Notes: generated by a model from the letters alone, not told the origin. 64,000 nt of DNA from Sphingobacterium composti (GCF_009829075.1 NZ_WUQZ01000002.1:149959-213958), one strand, 5' to 3'. Counted from the first letter of the stretch, positions 16,534 through 25,776 are shown. Program-made: numbers and translations.

Positions 16534-17389
16534 ATATTACTTCAAAAATACTACCAGACGGCGTATTATCCTTCACTTTAATGGTAGCATTATGTTTTTG
16601 TAAAACTGTTTTTACTATATATAACCCCAAACCAGTTCCCTTGGTTTTGCGAGTAGATTCATTACCAACACGATAAAACTTATTAAAAATAAGCTTTTTT
16701 TCTTCATCAGCTATCCCTTGACCATGATCAGCAACTGTTAAAACTAAATCCTCACCTTTCTTTTGCAAATTAACTTCTACTGTAGCGCATGCTGGAGAAT
16801 ATTTTATAGCATTCTCTATCAGGTTATTAACCACATTGGTTATTGCAAATTTATCTGCATTCAAGGTAATATTCGGTTCTATATCTGTACGAATCATTTC
16901 GGTGGTACAAGAGTTTTTTTGCAACCTTTCAGATACATCTTCTACCAAAGCTGAAAAATCAAAATTCTCTTTCGGCAGATTAAAACTACGATTCTCTAAT
17001 TTAGTGGCTAACAATACATTCTCAACCAAATAATCCAATCGCTCAATATCTTTGAGAGAATTGGACAAAAATGATTTTTGTTGCTCGCGATCCAAATCTC
17101 TTTTCAAAATCGTTTGCAAATAAAGTTTGACAGATGCCAAAGGAGATTTTAATTCATGCGTAACAGATAAAAGGAAATTATTTTGCTGCTGGGAATAATA
17201 GCGCTCTTTTTCTAAGTGTCTTTTTAAGCGAATGATACCTAAAATGAATATCAAAATAAAGATCATCCCCTCGCCAATCACCATTCCCTTGCGATCAGGC
17301 ACATATTTGATAAACATATATCCCCACGCAAACAATTGGCAGATGGCATAAAATGCTAAAACATAAAACCAAAATAGAGCTCTTCTCAT
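16514..17389 (-). CDS. Membrane sensor histidine kinase
   Basis: This is the partner kinase of the downstream response regulator. I choose the Met at 17389 (MRRALFWFYVLAFY) rather than the longer frame from 17443, because the extra 18 residues look like leader. Two membrane helices (about 5-28 and 37-54) enclose a very short external loop, so it has no real extracellular sensor domain. The HisKA H-box is SVTHELKSPLAS with His78. The ATPase domain has NNLIENAIKYS, ADHGQGI and GTGLGLYIV. The signal is probably sensed within the membrane or through a partner. It is divergent from the HAD gene. Confidence 0.92.
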   Translation of the reverse strand: MRRALFWFYVLAFYAICQLFAWGYMFIKYVPDRKGMVIGEGMIFILIFILGIIRLKRHLEKERYYSQQQNNFLLSVTHELKSPLASVKLYLQTILKRDLDREQQKSFLSNSLKDIERLDYLVENVLLATKLENRSFNLPKENFDFSALVEDVSERLQKNSCTTEMIRTDIEPNITLNADKFAITNVVNNLIENAIKYSPACATVEVNLQKKGEDLVLTVADHGQGIADEEKKLIFNKFYRVGNESTRKTKGTGLGLYIVKTVLQKHNATIKVKDNTPSGSIFEVIFENYAS

Positions 17390-17497
17390 ATCCTTTATTT
17401 CAACAAAAATACTCAAATCGCACAGCAATAGAAAATACGTCAAGTTTTATGACACTAATAAGAAAAACGGTGACAATAGGTATGAAAATACATTTTA

Positions 17498-17505
17498 TAT
17501 ATTTG
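17498..17505 (+). promoter_or_regulatory. -7 element directly before the HAD gene
   Basis: TATATTTG ends 3 nt before the ATG at 17509. No TTG lies at the proper distance upstream. If used, the mRNA would be almost leaderless. Confidence 0.35.
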
Positions 17506-17508
17506 CAT

Positions 17509-18210
17509 ATGTTTCAGCAAAAAAAAGATATATTCTTCGATTTAGATCATACGATTTGGGATTTTGACCGCAATGCACAAGAGACTTTGCATGAGTTGTA
17601 TTACCTTTATAAATTTGACGAGTTGTTCAACAGACCTAATTCAGATGAATTTATTGAAACATACACTATTAACAACCATCGTGTATGGGAACTTTATCAC
17701 CATGGTAAAATAGACAAACCTACACTGCGCAAGCTAAGATTTGCAGACACTTTTACCCAATTGGGTGTTGATCCAGCTTTATTTCCTATAGGCTTTGAAG
17801 AAGAATATCTAAAAATTTGTCCTACAAAGACTAATCTTTTTCCAAATGCGATTGAGACATTAGAATATCTACAAAAAAGGTATAATTTACACCTAATTTC
17901 TAATGGCTTCAAAGAAGCTTGTGAAACGAAATTGACACACAGCAATCTACGCAAATATTTTAAAACGATTGTGATTTCTGAAGTTTTTGGTGTGAACAAA
18001 CCCGATCCACGTATTTTTGAGTATGCTGTAAATCATGGCGAAGCAGCAAAAGAAAAGTCAGTAATGATAGGTGATAATATTGATGCAGATGTCCGTGGAG
18101 CGTTAAATGCAGGACTAGATGCTATTTATTTTAATGTGATTGGAGCAGAGAAACCTAAGGATATTCCCCATATGATTGTCGATTTGAAAGAATTGCAACA
18201 TATATTTTAG
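17509..18210 (+). CDS. YjjG-like HAD-family (noncanonical) pyrimidine nucleotidase
   Basis: This HAD phosphohydrolase is 233 aa from the ATG at 17509. The upstream frame to 17353 looks non-coding. Motif I is FFDLDHTIWDFD with nucleophile Asp11 and Asp13. Motif II is LISNGF, and motifs III/IV are NKPDPRIFEYA...VMIGDNIDADVRGA. The HTIWDFDRN start and the C1 cap with GKIDKPTLRKLRF resemble YjjG/YfnB proteins, house-cleaning nucleotidases acting on odd pyrimidine nucleotides. HAD substrates are hard to infer from sequence. Confidence 0.82.
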   Translation: MFQQKKDIFFDLDHTIWDFDRNAQETLHELYYLYKFDELFNRPNSDEFIETYTINNHRVWELYHHGKIDKPTLRKLRFADTFTQLGVDPALFPIGFEEEYLKICPTKTNLFPNAIETLEYLQKRYNLHLISNGFKEACETKLTHSNLRKYFKTIVISEVFGVNKPDPRIFEYAVNHGEAAKEKSVMIGDNIDADVRGALNAGLDAIYFNVIGAEKPKDIPHMIVDLKELQHIF

Positions 18211-18265
18211 TTAACAAGCTGAAATAAGGTATTATAAATTAAAATATGGAAAATATTTCCGTATT

Positions 18266-18300
18266 AAAATAGGCTGCCGCAAATATGCGACAGCCTATTT
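18266..18300. terminator. Bidirectional terminator after the HAD gene
   Basis: AAATAGGCTG pairs with CAGCCTATTT around an inner GC pair and A+T loop. T runs follow on both strands, so it also suits the convergent acyl-CoA dehydrogenase gene. Confidence 0.8.
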
Positions 18301-18351
18301 ATTTGTTAAACTTTAAACATATGATAATCAAGATGAATAATACTTTTGCTA

Positions 18352-19701
18352 TTATACAAAAGCACTAAATCCTGTAATACTTCTACCTACAATTAAGGAA
18401 TTAATTTCTTTGGTGCCTTCGTAAGAATAAATCGCTTCTGCATCGGCTAAAAATCTAGCCACATTATATTCTAGTAAAATCCCATTTCCTCCCATCACTT
18501 CGCGCGCACGCGACACAATATCTCGAGTTCGCAACGTACAGAATACTTTAGCTAAAGAGGCGTGTTCGTCCTTCAACTTTCCTTCATCTTGTAATTCCGA
18601 TAATCTATACGTAAGAGTTTGCATTGCTGTCAGATTCGAAAGCATTTCGACCAAATGATTCTGGATTAATTGGAAAGACGCGATTGGTTTTCCAAACTGT
18701 TCACGCTTCAAAGTATATTCAAGCGCATTCTCATAAGCCCCTCGTGCACAACCAACAGCCATCCACGCTACTCCAGCACGTGTCATTTGTAAGACTTTTG
18801 CCGTGTCTTTGAACGAATTTGCATTCGGTAATCTATCTGATTCTGGGATAATACAATTTGTTAAAGTAATCAAACCATTCTGTACAATACGCAAAGCCAT
18901 TTTTCCTTTGATCTTTTCTACGGAAAAACCAGGATTTTCCTTTCGTACAATAAATCCTTTCACTTGATTATCATCAACATCTCTAGCCCAAATTATGGTT
19001 ATATCCGAAAATGTTGAATTCCCAATCCATTTTTTTTGTCCATTCAAGACCCAACCGTCAACCGTTTTTTTGCAAGTAGTCGTCAAACCACCAGCCGTTG
19101 CTGATCCCACTTCTGGCTCCGTCAAACCAAATGCACCTATTTTTTTCAATTGCTGCATTTGTGGTAACCATTCTTGCTTTTGCTCTTCTGAACCGCACAT
19201 ATAAATGGATCCCATAGCCAAACCACTTTGCACACCCAAGAAGGTTGCGATAGAAGGATCAATACGTCCAAATTCAGCAGCAATAATACCGTCCATCAAT
19301 GAAGTACCTCCCGCACAGCCATAGCCTTCATAAACATATCCGCAGACATTCAGCTCCGCTAATTTTGGAATTATTTCAAAAGGAAATTCATCATGTAACC
19401 AATATTTATTTACCAAAGGCTTAATTTCTGCTTCCAAAAAAGCCCTAACTTTCAATTGCAACTCTTTATCTTCAGGTGATAATTTAGCTTCAACAGCATA
19501 AAAATCAGCATCTATTGGAGGAGGATCTTTTTTCTTTTTTTGAGACGTAAGCATTTTCATTGCCATCTGCAACTGTCGCTCATCCATTTTGGATACAGAG
19601 TTTATCACCGCAGGTAAATCAACTTTTTGGGATAATTTTTCAAGTTGTGCCAAATCCACTGATTTAAACAACTTTATCATCTTTTGAATCTTATCAAACA
19701 T
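18352..19701 (-). CDS. Acyl-CoA dehydrogenase of the glutaryl-CoA dehydrogenase type
   Basis: This FAD enzyme is 449 aa. From about residue 65 it follows the acyl-CoA dehydrogenase fold: FGLTEPEVGSA, the FAD strand KKWIGNSTFSD, REQFGKPIASFQLIQ, VMGGNGIL, and the catalytic Glu428 in SYEGTKEINSLIVGR. The YEGT ending with ALI/SLI-GR is usual for glutaryl-CoA dehydrogenases, which oxidise and decarboxylate glutaryl-CoA. The first 64 residues are an unusual charged helical extension with a KKKKDPPP linker that I do not recognise. The true substrate is uncertain without neighbours of lysine breakdown. Confidence 0.82.
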   Translation of the reverse strand: MFDKIQKMIKLFKSVDLAQLEKLSQKVDLPAVINSVSKMDERQLQMAMKMLTSQKKKKDPPPIDADFYAVEAKLSPEDKELQLKVRAFLEAEIKPLVNKYWLHDEFPFEIIPKLAELNVCGYVYEGYGCAGGTSLMDGIIAAEFGRIDPSIATFLGVQSGLAMGSIYMCGSEEQKQEWLPQMQQLKKIGAFGLTEPEVGSATAGGLTTTCKKTVDGWVLNGQKKWIGNSTFSDITIIWARDVDDNQVKGFIVRKENPGFSVEKIKGKMALRIVQNGLITLTNCIIPESDRLPNANSFKDTAKVLQMTRAGVAWMAVGCARGAYENALEYTLKREQFGKPIASFQLIQNHLVEMLSNLTAMQTLTYRLSELQDEGKLKDEHASLAKVFCTLRTRDIVSRAREVMGGNGILLEYNVARFLADAEAIYSYEGTKEINSLIVGRSITGFSAFV

Positions 19702-19751
19702 AATATCTCCTTTAGTTCTACAAATCTTTTTATTAAAATAACTTTTTATTG

Positions 19752-19781
19752 TTGCATTTCAAGAAATCTATACTATATTTG
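19752..19781 (+). promoter_or_regulatory. Promoter of the Asp/Ser-repeat lipoprotein gene
   Basis: TTG at 19752-19754 and TATATTTG at 19774-19781 are separated by 19 nt. The leader to the ATG at 19938 would be about 150 nt, and it contains a 43-codon open frame (19790-19921). Confidence 0.55.
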
Positions 19782-19937
19782 CATCCGAAATGAAACAAAA
19801 TATATTTTTTATTACTGACTATCAGTTGGTTATAATAGAAATAAAAAAAGTTTTATTTTTTGGGTTACCTTTTAGAGTTGCCCGTATTAATGAGTATAGT
19901 AAACGAAATTGTTTCAATTAAAATAGAAAATTAAAAG

Positions 19938-20147
19938 ATGAAAAATTTATTCGCATTCGGATTTTTAGCATTAGGTTTAACTGTAGCTTCTTGTAACAAC
20001 ACTACAAAAACTGAAGAAACTGCTGATTCTTTAACTAACGTTATCGATTCTACAGCTACAGCTTTAACTGATTCTATCAACGCTACAGCTGATTCAGCTA
20101 CTGCAGTTGTTGATTCTATCGCTGATTCAGTAGCTAACGCTCAATAA
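19938..20147 (+). CDS. Small Asp/Ser-repeat lipoprotein (69 aa)
   Basis: The signal peptide is MKNLFAFGFLALGLTVASC with lipobox Cys19, so it should be lipid-anchored. The mature 50 residues are nearly all Ala, Ser, Thr, Asp, Asn and Val. Asp-Ser pairs recur at Asp30, 37, 45, 52, 59 and 63, mostly every seven residues, which predicts one amphipathic helix or coiled coil. In size this recalls Braun-type lipoproteins, but there is no C-terminal Lys for peptidoglycan attachment. It has its own promoter and terminator, and the codons are strongly biased, suggesting high expression. Function unknown. Confidence 0.8.
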   Translation: MKNLFAFGFLALGLTVASCNNTTKTEETADSLTNVIDSTATALTDSINATADSATAVVDSIADSVANAQ

Positions 20148-20171
20148 TTCCGATAAGAGTTAAAATACTCC

Positions 20172-20205
20172 AAAAAGCTCGTGTTCTGATGACACGAGCT
20201 TTTTT
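20172..20205 (+). terminator. Terminator after the small lipoprotein gene
   Basis: AAAAAGCTCGTGT (20172-20184) pairs with ACACGAGCTTTTT (20192-20204), followed by T. Confidence 0.9.
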
Positions 20206-20292
20206 GTTTATTATAAATCCGCGAATAAGCGTATTATTTCTTATTTTTGGTCCTAACTTAATTAGTCCTTCTGACTTATATTATTTTAATTT

Positions 20293-21642
20293 ATGACATT
20301 ATCATCGCTTACAGCCGTTACTCCAGTAGACGGAAGATATTACAATGCTACGAAAGAACTATCTGACTACTTTTCAGAATTTGCACTTATCAAATACCGT
20401 GTTTTAGTCGAAGTAGAATATTTCATTGCCTTAGCAGAATCAGGAATACCTCAATTAGCACATTTTGATGGTTCATTGAACGATAAATTGAGAGATATTT
20501 ACAAAAATTTCTCAATCGAAGATGCGCAGTGGATCAAAGACACAGAAAAAGTAACCAACCATGATGTGAAAGCCGTAGAATATTTTTTGAAAAATGAATT
20601 TGAGAAATTAGGCTTACACGATTCTTTAGAATTCATTCACTTCGGTTTGACTTCTCAAGATATTAACAATACAGCTATTCCCTATTCTTGGAAAGAAGCG
20701 ATCAACAATGTTTACGTTCCTACAGTCACTGAATTAGTCAACGAATTGAAGGGATTGTCTGACGAATGGAAGGACATTCCAATGTTAGCTCGCACACACG
20801 GACAACCCGCTTCTCCTACTCGCTTGGGTAAAGAGATCAAGGTGTTCATTGAGCGTATAGAAAAACAAGTTAACACGTTGAAAAATGTTCCATATTCTGC
20901 AAAATTCGGTGGTGCTACTGGTAACTTCAATGCGCATCATGTAGCCTATCCGCAATTGGATTGGGTTGCTTTTGGTAATAAATTCGTGAACGAGCAATTA
21001 GGACTGGATCGTTCGCAAACGACTACACAAATCGAACATTACGACAATTTTGCAGCAAGTTGTGATGCATTAAAGCGTATAAATAATATCGTAATTGATC
21101 TTTGCCGTGATATTTGGACGTACATCTCTATGGATTACTTCAAACAAAAAATTACAGCAGGACAAATCGGCTCTTCTGCGATGCCACACAAAGTAAATCC
21201 TATCGATTTCGAAAATGCGGAAGGTAATTTAGGAATTGCAAATGCAATTTTAGAACATTTAGCAGCTAAATTACCAATATCTAGATTGCAACGTGATTTG
21301 ACGGATTCTACAGTGCTTCGTAATGTTGGCGTTCCTTTCGCACATACATTGATTGCCTTCAAATCGACTTTACGTGGTTTGCGTAAATTAATCTTGAATG
21401 CGGATGCTTTTCAAAAGGATTTAGAAAACAACTGGGCTGTAGTTGCCGAAGCAATTCAAACGATTCTACGTCGCGAAGGTTATCCAAAACCTTATGAAGC
21501 GTTGAAGGATTTGACACGTACGAATGCACATGTGACGCAAGAAACAATCGCATTGTTCGTTGAAGGTCTAAATGTAAGGGAAGAAGTTAAAGCTGAAATC
21601 AAAAACATCACGCCTTCAAATTACACAGGTGTAGCTTTGTAA
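20293..21642 (+). CDS. purB: Adenylosuccinate lyase
   Basis: PurB acts twice in purine synthesis: it releases fumarate from SAICAR to give AICAR, and from adenylosuccinate to give AMP. The 449-aa length and the start LTAVTPVDGRY match the E. coli-like branch. The family signature SSAMPHKVNP is at 294-303, carrying the catalytic Ser on a flexible loop. The conserved RTHGQPASPT block contains the general-acid His region. No other purine gene is adjacent. Transcription continues toward nfu with only a short gap. Confidence 0.96.
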   Translation: MTLSSLTAVTPVDGRYYNATKELSDYFSEFALIKYRVLVEVEYFIALAESGIPQLAHFDGSLNDKLRDIYKNFSIEDAQWIKDTEKVTNHDVKAVEYFLKNEFEKLGLHDSLEFIHFGLTSQDINNTAIPYSWKEAINNVYVPTVTELVNELKGLSDEWKDIPMLARTHGQPASPTRLGKEIKVFIERIEKQVNTLKNVPYSAKFGGATGNFNAHHVAYPQLDWVAFGNKFVNEQLGLDRSQTTTQIEHYDNFAASCDALKRINNIVIDLCRDIWTYISMDYFKQKITAGQIGSSAMPHKVNPIDFENAEGNLGIANAILEHLAAKLPISRLQRDLTDSTVLRNVGVPFAHTLIAFKSTLRGLRKLILNADAFQKDLENNWAVVAEAIQTILRREGYPKPYEALKDLTRTNAHVTQETIALFVEGLNVREEVKAEIKNITPSNYTGVAL

Positions 21643-21708
21643 GCTTTTACGATTCAATGACGTGGATCATTTTTGTATCTACTATATTTGAATAATTTTT
21701 TAATAATT

Positions 21709-22263
21709 ATGGCAACAATTAACGTATATACAGAATCCACACCAAATCCTTCTACGATGAAGTTTTTGGTAAATAAGCTTTTAATAAATGGAAGTGTAGA
21801 TTTTCCAGACAGAGAAAAAGCACAAGAGTCACCTTTCGCGCGTGAATTATTCAAATTCAATTTTGTTAATGGTGTTTTCTTTGCTTCCAATTTTGTAACA
21901 GTTACCAAAACAGATGATGCTGATTGGAGTGATATCGAAGCATTATTGAAAGAATTTGTAAAAGGTGCTGTAGAATCAGAGTTAAAAATCCAAGAAATCG
22001 CAAAAGATGAGGACATCACTTTTGAGGGTTCTGATGTAGAAATAAAAATTCAACAAGTTTTACATGATTACGTAAGACCAGCTGTAGAACAAGATGGTGG
22101 CGCTATTGCTTTCAAATCATTTGATAATGGTACTGTAACTGTAGAGTTGAGAGGCTCATGCAGTGGTTGTCCATCATCTACAATTACTTTGAAAGCAGGA
22201 ATTGAAGGCCTATTAAAGCGTATGGTTCCAGAGGTTGAAGAAGTTGTAGCAGAGGCTATGTAA
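21709..22263 (+). CDS. NifU/Nfu-type iron-sulfur cluster carrier
   Basis: The protein is 184 aa from the ATG at 21709. The upstream in-frame ATG at 21673 falls in leader sequence near a TATATTTG box at 21683-21690. The N-terminal Nfu_N domain has the typical start TESTPNPSTMKFLVN. The C-terminal NifU domain (about 100-180) has DGGAIAF and the cluster-binding CSGC in RGSCSGCPSSTITLK. Such proteins receive Fe-S clusters and deliver them to targets such as lipoyl synthase and aconitase. lipA lies 1.8 kb downstream on the opposite strand. Confidence 0.92.
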   Translation: MATINVYTESTPNPSTMKFLVNKLLINGSVDFPDREKAQESPFARELFKFNFVNGVFFASNFVTVTKTDDADWSDIEALLKEFVKGAVESELKIQEIAKDEDITFEGSDVEIKIQQVLHDYVRPAVEQDGGAIAFKSFDNGTVTVELRGSCSGCPSSTITLKAGIEGLLKRMVPEVEEVVAEAM

Positions 22264-22284
22264 CAATTTTTTTTTCAAACATTG

Positions 22285-22313
22285 AGGCTTAGTAGATTTA
22301 CTAAGCCTTTTTT
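22285..22313 (+). terminator. Terminator after nfu
   Basis: AGGCTTAGTA pairs perfectly with TACTAAGCCT around a short loop and is followed by a T run. Confidence 0.9.
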
Positions 22314-22362
22314 GTGAAGATTCCCATTCCTTTAATTAACTTTAATAATTAATCTTATCTAC

Positions 22363-23991
22363 ATGAAATATATAGGAATACTTATCACTTTATTTCTTTT
22401 TATACGATGTACAACTAATATCGAAGTAGATTTAATTGTACATAATGCTAAAATATATACGGTTGATTCTTCTTTTACAATTCAAGAGGCGTTTGCTGTA
22501 AAGAATGGAGTTTTTATTGATATTGGTACAAGCAAACAGATATTACAACGTTATAAGGCAAAGGAAATAATTGACGCACAGCAGAAGCCAATTTATCCAG
22601 GTTTTTATGATGGTCATGGGCATTCTTTTATGTTGGCGGATTATCTACATCAGGTAGATCTGGTAGGTACAAAATCAATTCAAGAGCTTGTTCAAAGAAT
22701 TCAAAATTACCGCAAGAAACATCCAGAATCAAAATGGATTTTAGGTGGTGGATGGGATCAATCAATCTGGCCGGATAAAACTTATCCGCATCGTGACACA
22801 TTAGACAAGTATTTTCCAGACATACCCGTATTTTTGCACCGTATTGATTACCACGCAGCTATAGTGAATTCTGAAGCATTACGTTTGGCACAGATTGATT
22901 CTGCGATATATGTCGAAGGGGGCAAAATAGATATAGACTCTACTCAACGTATTACCGGTATATTGATTGACAATGCCATGGCACTTGTATCTAAGTACAT
23001 TCCTACTGGTAATGAAATTAATATTTTGCAAAAACTTAGACAAGCACAAGACTCGCTACTCTCAGTGGGTTTAACAAGTATAGTCGATGCGGGTTTAGAC
23101 ACAGAACAGTTGGAATTATTAAAAAAATTCTATGAGCAAGATTCTTTAAAAATCCGCAATTATGCAATGCTTTTTGCAGAACCGCACAACATTTCAAAAT
23201 ACATAAACGAGGGTATTTACGAATCTGATCGACTTACTATTAAATCCATTAAGCTCATGGCTGATGGAGCGTTGGGATCTCGTGGAGCTTGTCTTTTAGA
23301 GAACTATAGCGATGATAGTACTAAGGGCTTCTTATTGCATTCAAGAACTGAATTCGAAGAATCTTTAGCACAACTTGCCGACTCTCCTTTTCAAGTAGCG
23401 ATTCACGCGATTGGTGACTCTACAAATAGATTGCTGTTAGATCTTTATGGTGCACTGAATGTGAAAAGCAAAAGATGGCGCATAGAGCATGCACAAGTGG
23501 TGCACGAATCAGATTTTATAAAATTTAAAACGTTTAATATTATTCCTTCTATACAACCTACTCATGCAACTTCTGATATGGGTTGGATAAATGACAGACT
23601 CGGTGCTGAAAGAGCTCAAGGAACATATGCATATAAAAAACTTTTAGACGCTTATGGAAAAGTTGTCATTGGTACAGATTTTCCAATTGAGCATTTCAAT
23701 CCATTATACAGTTTTCATGCTGCTGTAACCCGCCAAAACGCGAATGGATTACCTAAAGAAGGCTTTCAAATGGAAAATGCTTTAACAAGAGAAGAAGCGT
23801 TGCGTGGAATGACTATATGGGCTGCTTTCGGTTCGTTTCAAGAGAAAAAACGTGGCTCGATTGAAAAGGGTAAAGATGCTGATTTTGTAATATTAGAGGA
23901 TGATATTATGATTGCAGCAAATGATAAATTAAGAAATATCAAAACGCTTCGGACAGTAATCGCAGGCGAATCTGTGTATATAAAACCATAG
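22363..23991 (+). CDS. YtcJ-like amidohydrolase, predicted lipoprotein
   Basis: This is a metal-dependent hydrolase of the amidohydrolase superfamily, 542 aa. The N-terminus has a short hydrophobic segment ending FLFIRC (Cys16), so it is probably a lipoprotein with the enzyme facing the periplasm. The metal-site DGHGHSF is at about 83-89 (His85, His87). Further blocks are KLMADGALGSRGA, VAIHAIGDSTNR, RIEHAQVVH and IGTDFPIEHF, with the usual His and Asp ligands. The layout matches the YtcJ/exoenzyme-regulatory-protein AepA group. Substrate unknown; many members hydrolyse amides or cyclic ureides. Confidence 0.85.
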   Translation: MKYIGILITLFLFIRCTTNIEVDLIVHNAKIYTVDSSFTIQEAFAVKNGVFIDIGTSKQILQRYKAKEIIDAQQKPIYPGFYDGHGHSFMLADYLHQVDLVGTKSIQELVQRIQNYRKKHPESKWILGGGWDQSIWPDKTYPHRDTLDKYFPDIPVFLHRIDYHAAIVNSEALRLAQIDSAIYVEGGKIDIDSTQRITGILIDNAMALVSKYIPTGNEINILQKLRQAQDSLLSVGLTSIVDAGLDTEQLELLKKFYEQDSLKIRNYAMLFAEPHNISKYINEGIYESDRLTIKSIKLMADGALGSRGACLLENYSDDSTKGFLLHSRTEFEESLAQLADSPFQVAIHAIGDSTNRLLLDLYGALNVKSKRWRIEHAQVVHESDFIKFKTFNIIPSIQPTHATSDMGWINDRLGAERAQGTYAYKKLLDAYGKVVIGTDFPIEHFNPLYSFHAAVTRQNANGLPKEGFQMENALTREEALRGMTIWAAFGSFQEKKRGSIEKGKDADFVILEDDIMIAANDKLRNIKTLRTVIAGESVYIKP

Positions 23992-23992
23992 A

Positions 23993-24016
23993 AAAAGGAG
24001 CTATACAGCTCCTTTT
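23993..24016. terminator. Bidirectional terminator between the amidohydrolase gene and lipA
   Basis: AAAAGGAGCT (23993-24002) and AGCTCCTTTT (24007-24016) form a perfect 10-bp stem with a 4-nt loop, flanked by A/T tracts. Confidence 0.85.
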
Positions 24017-24019
24017 CTA

Positions 24020-24901
24020 TTATTGCATATCAAATAAATGTTTTTCAGCATGGTAAGAAGAACGAACCAAAGGTCCTGATTCCACATATTTAAAGCCCAT
24101 TTCCAAACCAATTTGTTTATATTTCTCAAATTGTGCAGGAGTTATCCAATCAATCACTGGATGATGTGCTTTAGAAGGTTGCAAATATTGACCTAAAGTC
24201 AAAATATGAACACCAACATTATACAAATCTTGCATAGCTTCCACAACATCTTCTTCTGTCTCCCCTAAGCCCAGCATAATACCTGATTTTGTACGCAAAC
24301 CAGCTTCTGAAATACGACGTAAACATTCTAATGAACGGTCATATTTGGCCTGAATACGAACTTCTCTAGTAAGACGACGAACTGTTTCCAAGTTGTGTGA
24401 AACAACTTCTGGACGTACTGCTAATACACGCTCCAAATTTTCCCATTGACCTTTAAAGTCAGGAATCAACGTTTCTAAAGTTGTTTCAGGACTTTCACGA
24501 CGAATAGCATTAATCGTTTCTGCCCAAATAGTAGAACCGCCATCTTTCAAATCATCTCGATCCACTGAAGTGATCACACAATGTTTCACTTGCATCAGTT
24601 TCACTGAATTTGCTACACGATTTGGCTCATCCGTATCTACCGCCAATGGTCTTCCCGTAGCTACAGCACAAAAAGAACACGAACGCGTACAAATATTACC
24701 CAAAATCATAAATGTAGCCGTACCAGCTCCCCAACACTCACCCATGTTAGGACAATTACCACTCTCACAAATCGTATGTAATTTATGTTCGTCTACCAAA
24801 TTACGAACATGACGATATTCTTTCCCAACAGGAAGTTTAACACGTAACCAATCAGGTTTCCGTTGTGTTTGTTGAACAGGTATAACAGGTAGTTCTATCA
24901 T
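24020..24901 (-). CDS. lipA: Lipoyl synthase
   Basis: This radical-SAM enzyme inserts two sulfurs into octanoyl groups on lipoate-dependent enzymes. The 293-aa length is normal. The auxiliary cluster motif is Cys45, Cys50 and Cys56 ([12 protein letters not shown]), and the radical-SAM motif is Cys71, Cys75 and Cys78 (CTRSCSFC). The C-terminal RSSYHA carries the conserved Ser ligand of the auxiliary cluster. A -7-like box (TACATTTG on the minus strand, 24906-24913) lies only 4 nt before the ATG. Confidence 0.97.
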   Translation of the reverse strand: MIELPVIPVQQTQRKPDWLRVKLPVGKEYRHVRNLVDEHKLHTICESGNCPNMGECWGAGTATFMILGNICTRSCSFCAVATGRPLAVDTDEPNRVANSVKLMQVKHCVITSVDRDDLKDGGSTIWAETINAIRRESPETTLETLIPDFKGQWENLERVLAVRPEVVSHNLETVRRLTREVRIQAKYDRSLECLRRISEAGLRTKSGIMLGLGETEEDVVEAMQDLYNVGVHILTLGQYLQPSKAHHPVIDWITPAQFEKYKQIGLEMGFKYVESGPLVRSSYHAEKHLFDMQ

Positions 24902-24905
24902 GACA

Positions 24906-24913
24906 CAAATGTA
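24906..24913 (-). promoter_or_regulatory. -7-like element directly before lipA
   Basis: The minus strand reads TACATTTG ending 4 nt before the start codon. No matching TTG was found at the right distance, so support is weak. Confidence 0.3.
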
Positions 24914-24991
24914 AACAAACTTTATAAAATCTATTAACGATAATTACTATAAGGAATCACCAAATTGTAATATTGCAACTTATTAAGTAAC

Positions 24992-25020
24992 AAAAAAGCT
25001 TTCCAAAATCGGAAAGCTTT
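24992..25020 (-). terminator. Terminator of the first barrel gene
   Basis: Arms 24995-25004 and 25011-25020 (AAAGCTTTCC type) form a 10-bp stem, with a T run when read on the minus strand. A near copy lies at 25777-25805. Confidence 0.85.
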
Positions 25021-25055
25021 CAATAAATAGAGTAATTTACCTTACTCCGTGAGAT

Positions 25056-25658
25056 TTAAAATTCAAATCCTACACCAAACGATACTACTCTGTTATTAGC
25101 TTTTAAAACATCTACATTCGACAAGTCAGCTAATCCTAAACCATAACCAGCATTAATTAGGAAACCATTCGCTAATTTATAACCAACTTGAAAATTCGCT
25201 CCATAATCAACTACTTTAGTTTCATCAGCATTTGAACCAAATTTAATATCTGTTTTAACATCTCCGGTTTTATCTTGTCCTGCAATATTAAATCCTACAT
25301 ATGGCCCAGCACCTAAAAACAATGCCCCTGTTCCGGCAGGAATATAATAAACTGCATTAACAGGAATTTCAATTGACATCAAATTGGTTGTAGATTCACC
25401 CCCCGCTAAACTTCTTTTTCCACCTTTACCTTGTAAAGATAATCCTGGTTGAATTGCAAAGTTAGGTGCTGCAAAAATATTTGCATATCCAGAAATATAA
25501 AAATTAGTTGATGAACTTGTCGAAACATCTCCTAAAGAAGTTTCAATTTTAGGCTTAGGTAAATTAATTCCTGCCTTGATACCGTATCCTGTTTGTGCAT
25601 TTGCTCCCACAGCTAATAATAATGCTGTGCTTAATGATAGCAAAACTTTTTTCATCAC
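25056..25658 (-). CDS. Outer-membrane beta-barrel protein (PorT/porin-like), copy 1
   Basis: This 200-aa protein has a signal peptide (MMKKVLLSLSTALLLAVGANAQ, probable cleavage after ANAQ) and then alternating strands ending in aromatic/Gly patterns, with the terminal VVSFGVGFEF expected for an outer-membrane insertion signal. The opening TGYGIKAGINLPKP is typical of the small eight-stranded barrels annotated as porin family or PorT in Bacteroidota. It is a tandem copy of the gene at 25839-26483, including the flanking terminator. Function unknown; such barrels are usually envelope stability or binding proteins. Confidence 0.85.
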   Translation of the reverse strand: MMKKVLLSLSTALLLAVGANAQTGYGIKAGINLPKPKIETSLGDVSTSSSTNFYISGYANIFAAPNFAIQPGLSLQGKGGKRSLAGGESTTNLMSIEIPVNAVYYIPAGTGALFLGAGPYVGFNIAGQDKTGDVKTDIKFGSNADETKVVDYGANFQVGYKLANGFLINAGYGLGLADLSNVDVLKANNRVVSFGVGFEF

Positions 25659-25776
25659 TTAGTATTTTTTAATTTAATAATGTTGTCACTCTGAATCCTA
25701 AATGAGTAACATATCATATCGGAATTGGCAAATATGATACCAAAGACAAAACTAATATTTCAACTTATTGTGTAAC

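Noticed and set aside
19790..19921. 43-codon frame in the leader of the Asp/Ser lipoprotein gene, as a certain gene
   Set aside because: It has no family, ordinary A+T-driven composition and no support beyond position, so it is mentioned only as part of a finding.
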